From assembly GCA_902633975.1 (NCBI GenBank), contig CACPHX010000006.1, positions 1 to 64,000 on the forward strand: a DNA stretch of 64,000 bases, given 5' to 3'. Within the stretch, counting starts at the first letter, position 1. Each line of letters begins with the position of its first letter. The notes beneath the pieces are model-generated. The model saw only the letters and a program-made list of their open reading frames with translations, made no database searches and had not been told where the DNA came from. This document shows positions 1 through 9,661 of the stretch, piece after piece. The DNA is from an uncultured Marinoscillum sp. (GTDB lineage Bacteria > Bacteroidota > Bacteroidia > Cytophagales > MED-G16). A program made the position numbers and the translations under genes.

Positions 1-416
1 GAAACATATCCATAGCTAACATTATGCTTGGATATGAATATTTTATTGAGGGAGAAGTTATTAAGGGTGATGGGATTGGTAAAGAATTAGAATTTCCGAC
101 AGCTAATATCAAAGTTAGTTTTGAAGAGAAAATATTACCTAATGATGGGGTTTATGCAGGTTATGCTATAGTATCTGGTAAAAAATATGTTGGAATGATA
201 AATATTGGTAAAAGACCAACTGTCGGAGGGAAAGAAAGAAGGGTTGAAATGAACCTTTTTAATTCTGATAAAAAAATATATGGGGAAATGATGAAGATAT
301 ACTTTGTAAAGAGAATCAGAGATGAAAAAAAATTCAAAAATTTAGATGACCTAAGTCGCCAACTAAAAAAAGATAAACTTGAAACGATAAAAATTATAAA
401 ATATGAAAAAATCTGA
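1..416 (+). CDS. ribF: Riboflavin kinase/FAD synthetase, C-terminal part (partial at window edge)
   Basis: This is the riboflavin kinase half of bifunctional RibF, which phosphorylates riboflavin to FMN; the FAD synthetase half would lie upstream of the window. The reading frame is open to base 3, so the first ATG (base 24) is internal. Visible kinase-domain hallmarks are EGEVIKGDGIGKELEFPTAN, matching the family pattern G-V-x-G-x-x-x-G-x-x-x-G-F-P-T-A-N, and then the MINIGKRPTVGG segment. The end overlaps the next gene by 14 bp, suggesting one transcript. The family assignment is firm; only the N-terminus is missing. Confidence 0.93.
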   Translation, partial: NISIANIMLGYEYFIEGEVIKGDGIGKELEFPTANIKVSFEEKILPNDGVYAGYAIVSGKKYVGMINIGKRPTVGGKERRVEMNLFNSDKKIYGEMMKIYFVKRIRDEKKFKNLDDLSRQLKKDKLETIKIIKYEKI

Positions 417-735
417 AATTAAACTTGTTGTCAGCCTTGATGAAAAAAATGTTCCAGAAAAAATTGAATGGATTGCTGAAGATAGTCTTAATGAAAACTT
501 AAAAGAAACAAAATCAATAAGTTTATCACTTTGGGACGAAGAAAAAAAAAATACCTTAAGGATAGATCTTTGGACAAAAGACATGACTACAGACAATATG
601 AAAAAATTTTATATTGATTGCCTTGGAGGTTTAGGTCAAAGCATATTAAACTCAACAGGTGATGAATATATGTCAAAAGAAACGAGTAAACTCTGTGATA
701 ACCTAATCGACTACTTGAAAAATAAGTCAAAATAA
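403..735 (+). CDS. gldC: Gliding motility-associated protein GldC
   Basis: A 110-residue cytoplasmic-looking protein with no signal peptide. Its segments VSLDEKNVPEKIEW, EDSLNE and TLRIDLWTKDM match GldC, a small accessory protein of gliding motility known only from Bacteroidota. In Flavobacterium johnsoniae GldC is associated with GldB and helps motility but is not part of the type IX translocon itself. No gldB is seen beside it here. GldC homologues also occur in non-gliding members of the phylum, so motility cannot be concluded. It overlaps the ribF stop by 14 bp. Confidence 0.88.
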   Translation: MKKSEIKLVVSLDEKNVPEKIEWIAEDSLNENLKETKSISLSLWDEEKKNTLRIDLWTKDMTTDNMKKFYIDCLGGLGQSILNSTGDEYMSKETSKLCDNLIDYLKNKSK

Positions 736-821
736 TCTCAACTATAATTCAAAATTTTATTAATTTGGCATATTGTTGTTAGATAAACTAACTATAATTT
801 TAAACAAAACTTATAAAGTGT

Positions 822-3638
822 ATGAATAATTTTGCTAAGAAATTAATCTGCCTTTTTACTTTTTTCACTTTTATATCAATCCAAGTTTTTTCGCAGGGCA
901 TTACTGTGTCAGGAAATGTATCTGACGAAAGCGGGGGTTTGATAGGAGTAAACATACTTGTAAAAGGTAAGATTGCTGGAACCGTTTCTGATAGAGATGG
1001 TAACTTCAGCCTTGATGTTGCTGATACACCAGCTACATTGATATTTTCAATTGTTGGTTATGAAAGCCAAGAAATTGAAATTTCATCAAATGTCTCAGAT
1101 TTAAATGTAGAATTAAAAGAGTCCATCCTGTTAGGAGACGAAATAATTGTTTCAGCTTCGAGAGTTGAACAAAGTATTTTAGAGTCTCCAGTTACTATTG
1201 AGAAGATGGATCTTCTTGACATTCAAAATACTGCGACAGCAGATTTTATGGATCAACTTGAGCATATGAAAGGTGTGAAAGTAAGTAGAGGTAGTTTAAA
1301 TCTACCTTCTGTAAATACAAGGGGATATGCTTCTGATGCTAACGTGAGATTTGTCTTATTAATAGATGGAATGGACACATCATCTCCAATTCTAAATTTC
1401 CCAACAGGTAACCTTGTTGGAATAAATCCTTTAGATTTAGAGAGCGTTGAATTGATTCCGGGTTCATCATCAGCATTATATGGTCCAAATGCTTATAATG
1501 GAACTATGATTATGAAAAGTAAAAGCCCTTTTGAGTACCAAGGACTTTCTGTCCAAGTAACTCAAGGATTTACCACTTCACATGCAGGTAATAATCAAGA
1601 GAATTTATATTCAAAGTATAATATCAGATACGCAAAAGCATTCAACGACAAATTAGCAATTAAGGTCAACTTTGCATATGATATGGCTGAAGATTGGATA
1701 GCAAACGATTACACAACAAATGTAGATATTGATGGTAATGCACTTGGAGATGAAAACGGCATTTTTACTGATATGAGAGGTCAACCTAATTTCAACGGCT
1801 TAAACCTTCATGGAGATGAAATTGATATAGCACTTCCATTAGCTTTGTCTGGATTTCCATGGGTTTCTGGGCTTCCTGGAGGACAAGTTTTAGACCTAAG
1901 AAGAACTGGTTTTCCTGAGGAAGCACTCCTAACAGACAACGATGCTAGTAATATGAAATATGATGTAGGTATTAATTATAGAATTAATGATAATCTTGAA
2001 GCATCACTTTTATACAGAAAAGGTGGAGGAAACACCATTTATACTGGAACTCAGAAGTATAAATTGGACGGTTTCAGTCAACAATTCATTAGCGTAGGTC
2101 TGAAAAGTGATAAGCTAAATTTCAAGGCATACCAGTCTTCAACGGATGCTGGAAATTCTTATAATGTAGGTTTCCTTGGAGCATTAATGAACGAAGCATT
2201 TAGTCCAACACAGGCTGCTGGTGGATGGGGACAAACTTATCTTACAACATATTTACTTGCACTTCAAGGTTATGCTGGTGCTCCAGCTGGAAACGTTGCA
2301 GCAGCACATGCTACTGCAAGATTATCAGCTGACAGTCCTATACCTGCAGTTGGTTCAGCTGCTTTCAATGCTGTTAGAGATAACCTCATCAGCAACAAAT
2401 TCCAAGATCCTGTTAATCCAGGAGCTCGACTAGTAGATAATTCAGTACTAACACATGTTGATGTTACTTACAGTCTATTTGATTGGTTACTTGTTGGTGC
2501 AAACTTTAGAAATTATACGCTTGACGGTGAAGGTACGGTTTATAACCAGGACCCTGACGGTGATGGTGTTCTTGAAAAAATAGGAATTAACGAAGGAGGA
2601 GGTTTTATTCAGGTTAATCAAGAAGTATTTGATGGTTTTAAATTTATTGGGTCTGCTAGATACGATAAAAATTCTAACTATAAAGGAAGAGTTACGCCAA
2701 GAGTAGCCGCTGTTTATACATTTGCTGATCAACATAATTTAAGGTTTAGTTACCAAACAGGTTTTAGAAATCCTGATACACAAGATCAGTACATTTTCTT
2801 CCCTGCTGGATCAACTATACTCCTTGGCTCTGCAAGAGATAATGCTGAGAGATATGGAATTATGGAAGGTGGTGCATGGACAGTATCTTCTTACAATGAC
2901 TTTAGAGCATCTGGTGGTATTTTAGATGAAACTACTGGAGCGCCAGTTGGCGGAACACCTTCTTTATTAAAGGAGGCATATGTTAACTACACTAAACCTG
3001 AGAGATTGAGTGCTTTTGAGTTTGGATATAAGGGTGTTATCGGTAATAAAGTCTTGGTTGATGCTAACTACTTCACAACTGATTACACAAACTTTGAAGG
3101 CGGTGTAAATGTTGTGTCTAAATACAGAACTACACACAGGGGAGCTACCCTTGCGCCAGGAACTGGATTTGCTGTTGCTAGTTACACAACAGATGATGTC
3201 AGAACTTGGGGTTTTGGTCTTGGTTTAACGTTTGATGTTGGTGCAGGATATAAGTTAATAGCTAACTACAATTTCCAAGATGAGGAAATAGATTTTGCCT
3301 CACCTGAGAGCGATTTCCAATCTTATTTCAATACACCGAATAATATGTACTCTTTCACTTTCTCGAATAGAGAGATAGTAAAGAATTTAGGATTTTCGGT
3401 AAGTTTAAGATATCAAGATGAGCATCTTTACGAGAGTACATTTGCTAACATGATGATACCTGCTTACGGTGCACTTGATGCGCAAGTAAGTTATAAATTA
3501 GAGAGCTTGAATACTATACTTAAAATTGGTGGAAATCATATAGGTATAGGAAATAATGATTACAGATCTAGATCAGGTGGTCCATTTATTGGTAAACTTT
3601 TCTACGCATCTCTGACATTTGACGAATTATTAAACTAA
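822..3638 (+). CDS. TonB-dependent receptor with carboxypeptidase-regulatory-like N-domain
   Basis: A 938-residue outer-membrane receptor. Residues 1-25 are a signal peptide ending VFSQ. Residues about 28-112 form the CarboxypepD_reg-like beta-sandwich (VSGNVSDESGGLIGVNILVKG, then GTVSDRDGNFSL). A plug domain follows at about 115-230, with the typical VNTRGYASDANVRFVLLIDG and SVELIPGSSSALYGPNAYNG, and then a long 22-strand-type barrel ending in an aromatic-rich strand (LFYASLTFDELLN). Such receptors import ligands energised by TonB. It is followed after 13 bp by a SGNH-like lipoprotein, a pairing common in Bacteroidota. The substrate cannot be read from sequence. Confidence 0.9.
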   Translation: MNNFAKKLICLFTFFTFISIQVFSQGITVSGNVSDESGGLIGVNILVKGKIAGTVSDRDGNFSLDVADTPATLIFSIVGYESQEIEISSNVSDLNVELKESILLGDEIIVSASRVEQSILESPVTIEKMDLLDIQNTATADFMDQLEHMKGVKVSRGSLNLPSVNTRGYASDANVRFVLLIDGMDTSSPILNFPTGNLVGINPLDLESVELIPGSSSALYGPNAYNGTMIMKSKSPFEYQGLSVQVTQGFTTSHAGNNQENLYSKYNIRYAKAFNDKLAIKVNFAYDMAEDWIANDYTTNVDIDGNALGDENGIFTDMRGQPNFNGLNLHGDEIDIALPLALSGFPWVSGLPGGQVLDLRRTGFPEEALLTDNDASNMKYDVGINYRINDNLEASLLYRKGGGNTIYTGTQKYKLDGFSQQFISVGLKSDKLNFKAYQSSTDAGNSYNVGFLGALMNEAFSPTQAAGGWGQTYLTTYLLALQGYAGAPAGNVAAAHATARLSADSPIPAVGSAAFNAVRDNLISNKFQDPVNPGARLVDNSVLTHVDVTYSLFDWLLVGANFRNYTLDGEGTVYNQDPDGDGVLEKIGINEGGGFIQVNQEVFDGFKFIGSARYDKNSNYKGRVTPRVAAVYTFADQHNLRFSYQTGFRNPDTQDQYIFFPAGSTILLGSARDNAERYGIMEGGAWTVSSYNDFRASGGILDETTGAPVGGTPSLLKEAYVNYTKPERLSAFEFGYKGVIGNKVLVDANYFTTDYTNFEGGVNVVSKYRTTHRGATLAPGTGFAVASYTTDDVRTWGFGLGLTFDVGAGYKLIANYNFQDEEIDFASPESDFQSYFNTPNNMYSFTFSNREIVKNLGFSVSLRYQDEHLYESTFANMMIPAYGALDAQVSYKLESLNTILKIGGNHIGIGNNDYRSRSGGPFIGKLFYASLTFDELLN

Positions 3639-3651
3639 TAAATTAAATACA

Positions 3652-5238
3652 ATGATTAAGTTTAACCTAAAATTTTTAACAATAATCTCAATCGTTTTCT
3701 TTTTCTCTTGTGAGCAACAGGAAATAGATTATTTAGCTATTGACCAATCTGTGTCTGCACCTTCTGGAGAAGCTGGAGAAGCAGATTTCACAAAATTTGT
3801 ATCAATAGGTGGAGCATATACTGCTGGATTTGGAGATGGTGGATTACTACATAGTGGTCTTCAACCATATTCGGTTGGTGCTAGCTTAGCCTCAAGAATC
3901 GCGCTAGCTGGAGGATCAGCTGAATTTGTTCAACCCGATATAAATTCTGAAAATGGATATTTTGGAGCAGGGGCTGATGGAGCAGATGGAACTGCAGATG
4001 ATGAGGGTAGATGGTATCTAACACAAAGTGCATCAACTGGAGATATTGGAATCTCTAGAGCACCTGGAGATTTTACTTCAGTTGTTACACCATATCAGGG
4101 TGACATGACTACTGTGCAAAATTTTGCATTTGGAAAATACCCACTAGCTGGGTTCAATTTTCCTAACGGAACAATTACAGATCCAAATCCTTATTTTGCA
4201 AGATTTGATGCTTCTAACGGAACAAAAAGTCCGATCCAATTAATGACGGAGGCAAATGGTACTTTCTTCATGGCTTGGTTAGGTGCATACGACTTTTTAG
4301 CACATTATGCTAGAGGTGGTGACGAAAATGTTTTCCCTGAACCTACTGCTTCATCACAAGGAGTATTTTTCCAGGGTATGTTAACTCAAATACTTGCTGA
4401 CACTACAATAAAAGGTGTTGTTGGAACAGTTCCAGACGTACTAGCATCCCCATTTTTTCAAATTCTCGGTTCTCCAACAGGCTTGATTCCTTTAGATGCA
4501 ACTGAGGATGCAGCAACATTAGGTCAACTAGCACAGTTATCTGGTGCTTACAACCAGACTGTTGATAATTTTGCATTCGAAGGAGCAATTGGTAGTGCAG
4601 AAGCAGCATCTAGAAAACTAGCTTGGTCTGCAGGGAATAATTCATTACTAATTAATGATTCCTCACTCACTAATCTAGAACCTTTGTGGAGAGGTATGCT
4701 GCTGGCTGGTCAAATTGATTCAACTCAATACGGTATGTTGGTACCCTTCGCAGTTGCTAGACAGGCAAAAGAAGGAGAGATTGTTCATTTTTTAGCAAGA
4801 CCTATTCTAGGACAACCTGTTGTAGCTAACGATCCAACACAAGGTGTTTGGGGGGTATCTGCACCATTAAGTGACGTGTACTTTTTAACTGGTTCTGAAC
4901 TTGTGTATTTAGAAACTCAAAGACTCACATATAATGAAATGATAAAACAAACAGTTGCTGCCATCGGTGGCGGAAGAGTTGCTGTTGCAGACTTTGATGG
5001 TTGGTTTGAAAATCTAGCTACAGGTAGCCCTAATACAATTATGGGCTCCGCTGTAACATATGATTTTAATCCTCCTACAGGGATGTGGTCTGTGGATGGT
5101 TTATTACCTAACGCAAGGGGTTATTCATTAATGGCTGACCATTTTGCACAAGCAATAAATGATACATTCGGATCGTCAATTCCAATGTTAAATCCTGCAG
5201 ATGTTCCAGGAGTGAGACTTCCTGTTACTGTTGAATAA
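3652..5238 (+). CDS. SGNH/GDSL-hydrolase-like lipoprotein lacking its catalytic residues
   Basis: A 528-residue lipoprotein (signal ending FFFSC, Cys20) that aligns along its length with the large Bacteroidota GDSL lipoproteins partnered with TonB receptors. Where active members read GNSLTAG, this one has GGAYTAG, so the nucleophile Ser is Ala55. Where they read WIGNND it has WLGAYD (Asn to Ala212). The final D-G-V-H-P block is DGLLPNARG, so His becomes Leu485, although the Asp remains. It should therefore be a pseudoenzyme, perhaps a surface ligand-binding partner of the receptor 13 bp upstream. A strong terminator follows. The fold assignment is confident; the role is inference. Confidence 0.8.
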   Translation: MIKFNLKFLTIISIVFFFSCEQQEIDYLAIDQSVSAPSGEAGEADFTKFVSIGGAYTAGFGDGGLLHSGLQPYSVGASLASRIALAGGSAEFVQPDINSENGYFGAGADGADGTADDEGRWYLTQSASTGDIGISRAPGDFTSVVTPYQGDMTTVQNFAFGKYPLAGFNFPNGTITDPNPYFARFDASNGTKSPIQLMTEANGTFFMAWLGAYDFLAHYARGGDENVFPEPTASSQGVFFQGMLTQILADTTIKGVVGTVPDVLASPFFQILGSPTGLIPLDATEDAATLGQLAQLSGAYNQTVDNFAFEGAIGSAEAASRKLAWSAGNNSLLINDSSLTNLEPLWRGMLLAGQIDSTQYGMLVPFAVARQAKEGEIVHFLARPILGQPVVANDPTQGVWGVSAPLSDVYFLTGSELVYLETQRLTYNEMIKQTVAAIGGGRVAVADFDGWFENLATGSPNTIMGSAVTYDFNPPTGMWSVDGLLPNARGYSLMADHFAQAINDTFGSSIPMLNPADVPGVRLPVTVE

Positions 5239-5263
5239 AAACTAACTAAACTACACTTAAATT

Positions 5264-5294
5264 AAGGCTAACTTTATGTTAGCCTTTTTTTTTT
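5264..5294 (+). terminator. Rho-independent terminator after the TonB receptor/SGNH operon
   Basis: Perfect 9-bp stem AAGGCTAAC / GTTAGCCTT with loop TTTAT, running straight into ten T residues. It lies 26 bp after the SGNH-like stop codon and 15 bp before the next start, so it separates the two transcription units. Confidence 0.9.
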
Positions 5295-5308
5295 ATTAAA
5301 TTACACTG

Positions 5309-6568
5309 ATGTCCCAATCAAGAAGAAACTTTATCCATAAATCATTGGCACTTGGAAGTATGTTTCCACTATTTTCAATGAGTGAAAAAAGGGTTAATGA
5401 TTTTGTATTCAACTCACGAAATAAGGATGAATCATACTGGAAAGATGTCGCTTCATTATACAAACAAAATGTTAACTTTATAAATCTTGAGTCAGGTTAT
5501 TTTAGTCCCTCTCCTGAGAGTGTCAAAAACTTCTGGATAGATTTCGTTAATGAGATTAACGAGTCTCCCTCCTACTATATGAGGACGAAACAAACAAAGA
5601 TGAGAGAAAAAGTTCGAGAGACACTAGCTAATTACTCTGGTGTTTCCTCTGAGGAGATTTGCCTCACAAGAAATACCACTGAGTCCATGAACATAATTAT
5701 TCAAGGACTTAAAATAGGAAATTCAGATGAGATTTTAAGAACAAATCTGGAATATCCAAATATTATCCAGGCACTGGACATGAGAGAAAAGAGATACGGA
5801 ACAAAAATAAGAGTTGTAGATGTTCCTATACACCCACAAGATCAAAGTGAAATTGTTGAAAAAGTGATACAGGCAGTAAATGATAAAACCAAGGTTATAC
5901 TAATATCACATATGGTTTTTCTAAATGGACAAGTTTTTCCAGTGAAAGAAGTTTGTGCAAAAGCTAGGGAGATGGGCCTTATGACAATAGTTGACGGCGC
6001 TCACTCTTTCTCACATGTCGATATGGACATCTCAGAGATTGGATGTGACTTCTATGCATCGAGTCTTCACAAATGGCTTGGTGCTCCTCTTGGAAATGGC
6101 CTTCTATATGTAAAAAAAGGAATGGTAGAGAAATTATGGCCCTTATATGGTGACACGCAGTATGAGGAAGATAATATAATGAAACTAGAACACCTTGGAA
6201 CAAGGCCGTGCTCGGACCAAAACGGAATAATTCCTGCAGTGGAATTTAATCTTAAAATTGGTAAAAAAAATAAGTCACAAAGGTTAAAGTTTTTACAGAT
6301 GAGGTGGGCAAATGTATTGAAGAATCATAAAAATATAATCATTAATACTCCACTTGGTGAAGGTCAGTCTTTTGGTATTGCTAATGTTGGAATAAAAAAT
6401 ATTAAACCAGGAGATCTTGCTGATAAACTATTCGACGAGTATAACATATTTACGGTTCCTATAGACGACGACCGAGGTATAAGGGGTCTAAGGGTATCAC
6501 CAAATCTGTACTCAACTGTTGAGGATATTGATAAATTTATTGATGCTATGCTTAAAATAGCAGGATAG
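5309..6568 (+). CDS. Class V aminotransferase (isopenicillin-N epimerase/cysteine-desulfurase-like), Tat-type leader
   Basis: A 419-residue PLP enzyme of fold type I. The N-terminus MSQSRRNFIHKSLALGSMFP carries a twin-arginine motif (SRRNFI) followed by a hydrophobic stretch, implying folded export. PLP-site features are Asp229 and His232 in VDGAHSFSHVD, and the Schiff-base Lys255 in ASSLHKWLGAP; the substrate side has RNTTESMN. The family includes epimerases, selenocysteine lyases and desulfurases. No catalytic Cys loop typical of IscS/SufS is evident, so an epimerase or lyase activity on an exported substrate is likelier. It stands alone after a terminator and is followed 17 bp later by valS. 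Confidence 0.85.
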   Translation: MSQSRRNFIHKSLALGSMFPLFSMSEKRVNDFVFNSRNKDESYWKDVASLYKQNVNFINLESGYFSPSPESVKNFWIDFVNEINESPSYYMRTKQTKMREKVRETLANYSGVSSEEICLTRNTTESMNIIIQGLKIGNSDEILRTNLEYPNIIQALDMREKRYGTKIRVVDVPIHPQDQSEIVEKVIQAVNDKTKVILISHMVFLNGQVFPVKEVCAKAREMGLMTIVDGAHSFSHVDMDISEIGCDFYASSLHKWLGAPLGNGLLYVKKGMVEKLWPLYGDTQYEEDNIMKLEHLGTRPCSDQNGIIPAVEFNLKIGKKNKSQRLKFLQMRWANVLKNHKNIIINTPLGEGQSFGIANVGIKNIKPGDLADKLFDEYNIFTVPIDDDRGIRGLRVSPNLYSTVEDIDKFIDAMLKIAG

Positions 6569-6574
6569 ACTCAT

Positions 6575-6582
6575 TAATTTTG
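6575..6582 (+). promoter_or_regulatory. TAATTTTG -7 box immediately upstream of valS
   Basis: An exact match to the Bacteroidota -7 element TAnnTTTG, ending 3 bp before the ATG at 6586. With transcription normally starting a few bases after this box, valS mRNA would be leaderless or nearly so. No clear TTTG -33 element is seen at the matching distance. Confidence 0.5.
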
Positions 6583-6585
6583 TAT

Positions 6586-9165
6586 ATGTCTCTGGACTCA
6601 AAATATAATCCCCAATCTATTGAAGATAAATGGTATGAAAGATGGCTTAGAGATGATTGTTTTTCTTCATTTCCAAATAAAGAAAAAGAGCCCTTCACAA
6701 TTGTAATTCCTCCTCCTAATGTTACTGGTGTTCTTCACATGGGACACATGCTTAATAACTCAATCCAAGATATTTTAACAAGAAGAGCAAGGATGCAAGG
6801 AAAAGAAGCTTGCTGGATTCCAGGTACAGATCATGCATCGATAGCTACTGAGGCAAAAGTTGTTGCCATGTTGAAAGAGAAAGGGATAGAGAAAGAATCA
6901 CTTACAAGAGAAAAGTTTCTTGAATACGCATGGGAGTGGAAAGAGAAATATGGTGGAATTATTCTCGATCAACTCAAAAGACTTGGTGCATCCTGTGACT
7001 GGTCAAGGACAAAATTTACTATGGATGATGATCTTTCAAAGTCTGTTATCAAAGTATTTGTTGATCTTTATAATAAAGGACATGTATATAGAGGTATTCG
7101 AATGGTGAACTGGGACCCTGAAGGTAAAACAGCACTTGCAGACGATGAGGTAATATATAAAGAAGTTGACTCTCAGCTTTTTTATATCAAATATAAGGTG
7201 TCTGGAACTGATGATATGCTCACCATTGCAACAACCAGACCTGAAACACTTTTGGGAGATACTGCGGTCTGCATTAACCCTAACGATAAGAGATTTAAAC
7301 ATTTACACGGAAAAAAAGCAATAGTTCCTCTTGTTGATAGAGAGGTACCAATTATTCTGGATGAATATGTTGACATGGAATTTGGTACAGGCTGTCTAAA
7401 AGTGACCCCATCTCATGATGAGAATGACTATAAACTAGGTGAGAAACATAAGCTTAGGTCAATAGACATCTTTGATGAAGAGGGCAAAGTAAATGATAAT
7501 GGAAAACTTTATGTTGGAGAGGACAGGTTCAAGGTAAGAAAACAAATTTCTAAAGATCTTGATAAGATTGGACAGATAGAGAAAATCGAAAACTATAGAA
7601 ATAAAGTAGGATTCTCTGAGAGGACAGATGCAGTGGTGGAACCTAAAATATCCACTCAATGGTTTTTAAGTATGAAAGAGATAAAGATTCCTGCACTAGA
7701 AAATGTGATGAATGCTAACATCAAATTCCATCCACCAAAACTCAAGAATATGTACAGGGCATGGATGGAAAATATAAACGACTGGTGTATATCCAGACAG
7801 CTATGGTGGGGACACCAGATACCGGCTTATTACCTGCCTTCTGGTGAATTTGTTGTTGCAGAAACAAAAGAGGAAGGGCTAAAAAAAGCTCAAGAGATTG
7901 ATAAAAAACTTACAATAAATGATCTTACTCAGGATGAGGATGTATTAGATACATGGTTCTCAAGTTGGCTCTGGCCAATCTCGGTTTTTGATGGAATTAA
8001 TAATCCAGATAATGAGGAGATAAACTATTACTACCCTACTTCAGATTTAGTTACAGCCCCTGAGATAATTTTCTTCTGGGTAGCAAGAATGATTGTCGCT
8101 GGATATGAGTACAGAGATGATATGCCTTTCAAGAATGTTTACTTTACAGGTATAGTTAGAGATAAGCAGAGGAGGAAGATGTCAAAATCGCTTGGTAACT
8201 CTCCTGATCCAATTGAGCTTATGAAAAAATATGGTGCTGACGGAGTCAGAGCTGGCATGCTTTTCAGTGCTCCTGCAGGAAATGACCTTCTTTTCGATGA
8301 AAAACTATGCGAGCAAGGCAGAAATTTCTCTAATAAGCTATGGAATGCGTTCAGACTCATTCAATCTTTTGAGATTACGAGTTCTGGTAAAAATCAATCT
8401 CTTGCAATTCAGTGGATTAATTCAAGATTTAATGAGGTGCTGAACGAGATAGAAGATCACTTCAAAAAATACAGGATATCAGATGTTCTACTCTCACTAT
8501 ACACTTTCGTTTGGGATGATTTTTGTAGTTGGTACTTAGAAATCATTAAGGAAAACAATATATCAAAAGAAACCCATAATGAGACTATAGCTTTACTTGA
8601 AAAAATACTAAAGATACTACACCCCTTTATGCCATTCATTACAGAAGAGCTTTGGAATCAGATAGATAATCAAAGAGATTATATCATGATCTCTGATTAT
8701 CCACCTCCAGCGAATTTTAATAAAAGCCTTAACAATGATTTTAAGAAAGTTTTTGAGATAGTAACCGGGATTAGAAAATTAAAATCTGATAATAAAATAA
8801 AACAAATAGATGTCGTCCAAGTGATGGTAAATAAAAAGTCAGAATTTGATTTCTCTATGTATAAAGAATTAATTGAGAAACTATCCAAGACAAAAGACCT
8901 TGAAATAATTAAAGAAGTTCCTAATAACTATCCTACCCTTATCTCTGGAAAGGATATAATATACCTTAAAATTGAGAAGTCTGAGGATTCAAAAGAGGAC
9001 ACTCTAAAACAAATTGAGTATCTAGAAGGATTTTTAAAATCGGTTGATAAGAAATTATCAAATAAGAGCTTCATGGATAATGCCCCAAAGAGTGTTGTGG
9101 ATATTGAGAAAAAGAAGAGAGATGATGCAATAATTAAACTGGAAAATTTAAAGAATTCCTTATAA
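6586..9165 (+). CDS. valS: Valine--tRNA ligase
   Basis: Class Ia aminoacyl-tRNA synthetase that charges tRNA-Val. The start is taken as the ATG at 6586 rather than the in-frame TTG at 6580, giving 859 residues starting MSLDSKYNPQ. The HIGH signature is HMGH (residues 51-54) within PPPNVTGVLHMGH. The KMSKS signature is intact at 531-535 (RRKMSKSLGN). The editing domain (ATTRPETLLGDTAV) and the WCISRQLWWGHQIPAYY segment are present. The C-terminal 70 residues form the basic coiled-coil tRNA-binding arm typical of ValS. It appears complete, and the convergent osmC gene follows. Confidence 0.98.
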   Translation: MSLDSKYNPQSIEDKWYERWLRDDCFSSFPNKEKEPFTIVIPPPNVTGVLHMGHMLNNSIQDILTRRARMQGKEACWIPGTDHASIATEAKVVAMLKEKGIEKESLTREKFLEYAWEWKEKYGGIILDQLKRLGASCDWSRTKFTMDDDLSKSVIKVFVDLYNKGHVYRGIRMVNWDPEGKTALADDEVIYKEVDSQLFYIKYKVSGTDDMLTIATTRPETLLGDTAVCINPNDKRFKHLHGKKAIVPLVDREVPIILDEYVDMEFGTGCLKVTPSHDENDYKLGEKHKLRSIDIFDEEGKVNDNGKLYVGEDRFKVRKQISKDLDKIGQIEKIENYRNKVGFSERTDAVVEPKISTQWFLSMKEIKIPALENVMNANIKFHPPKLKNMYRAWMENINDWCISRQLWWGHQIPAYYLPSGEFVVAETKEEGLKKAQEIDKKLTINDLTQDEDVLDTWFSSWLWPISVFDGINNPDNEEINYYYPTSDLVTAPEIIFFWVARMIVAGYEYRDDMPFKNVYFTGIVRDKQRRKMSKSLGNSPDPIELMKKYGADGVRAGMLFSAPAGNDLLFDEKLCEQGRNFSNKLWNAFRLIQSFEITSSGKNQSLAIQWINSRFNEVLNEIEDHFKKYRISDVLLSLYTFVWDDFCSWYLEIIKENNISKETHNETIALLEKILKILHPFMPFITEELWNQIDNQRDYIMISDYPPPANFNKSLNNDFKKVFEIVTGIRKLKSDNKIKQIDVVQVMVNKKSEFDFSMYKELIEKLSKTKDLEIIKEVPNNYPTLISGKDIIYLKIEKSEDSKEDTLKQIEYLEGFLKSVDKKLSNKSFMDNAPKSVVDIEKKKRDDAIIKLENLKNSL

Positions 9166-9186
9166 TTCATATTAGTAAAATATGAA
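9166..9186. terminator. Inverted repeat between convergent valS and osmC
   Basis: TTCATATT-AGTAA-AATATGAA, a perfect 8-bp AT-rich stem centred between two converging stop codons. It has no clear T-tract on either side, so it is at best a weak bidirectional terminator. Confidence 0.35.
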
Positions 9187-9209
9187 CCTTACAATATCCT
9201 GTTAAAAAG

Positions 9210-9626
9210 TCAGTCTCTTATAATCTTAAAACTATGATTTACTTTAGTATCTTTTCTAATTGACGAACCAACAGAGCAGTACTTTGTAAGGGCTAAGCTT
9301 ATAAACCTCTCTGCCTCATTATCTTTCAGGTCACTAGAATAAATTTCATACATTACATTTATTTGCTTGTAGTACATTGGATGAGAATCTGCTCTAACTC
9401 CAGTAGATTCAGCTTTAATATCATTGAAATCTCTTTTTCTCTTTTTTATCATAGATACCACCTCTACAGCTGCACATGTTGTTATGGCTGATAGAAGAAG
9501 TTCCATAGGTGAAAGATTCTTCTTCTTTTCCTTGGCATACATATCAATGATAAGTTCATTATCAGATGCATTTTTCACTGAATACTTTTCGTCATCTAGG
9601 TATGACATAGAAACCTTTACTTCCAT
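9210..9626 (-). CDS. OsmC/Ohr-family peroxiredoxin-like protein
   Basis: A 138-residue cytoplasmic protein of the OsmC superfamily, which reduces organic hydroperoxides with a pair of cysteines. The two conserved positions are present: Cys51 in LSAITTCAAVEV, at the start of the long helix, and Cys117 in TKYCSVGSSI. Basic residues between them (KKRKRDF) and the GVRADSHPMYYKQI strand fit the YhfA-like OsmC subgroup rather than Ohr. It is monocistronic, with its start facing the start of the next gene, leaving 35 bp for divergent promoters. Substrate is unknown. Confidence 0.85.
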   Translation of the reverse strand: MEVKVSMSYLDDEKYSVKNASDNELIIDMYAKEKKKNLSPMELLLSAITTCAAVEVVSMIKKRKRDFNDIKAESTGVRADSHPMYYKQINVMYEIYSSDLKDNEAERFISLALTKYCSVGSSIRKDTKVNHSFKIIRD

Positions 9627-9661
9627 AAGAGTGTATTAATAGTTAACTTCATAGTAAATAT

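Noticed and set aside
4403-4609. Open frame on the minus strand inside the SGNH-like gene, plus many similar opposite-strand frames
   Set aside because: Shadows of real genes: no start context, no homology, and composition mirrors the main frame.
6580-6588. TTG at 6580 as valS start
   Set aside because: ATG at 6586 gives the usual MSLDSKYNP start and the TTG is part of the -7 box.
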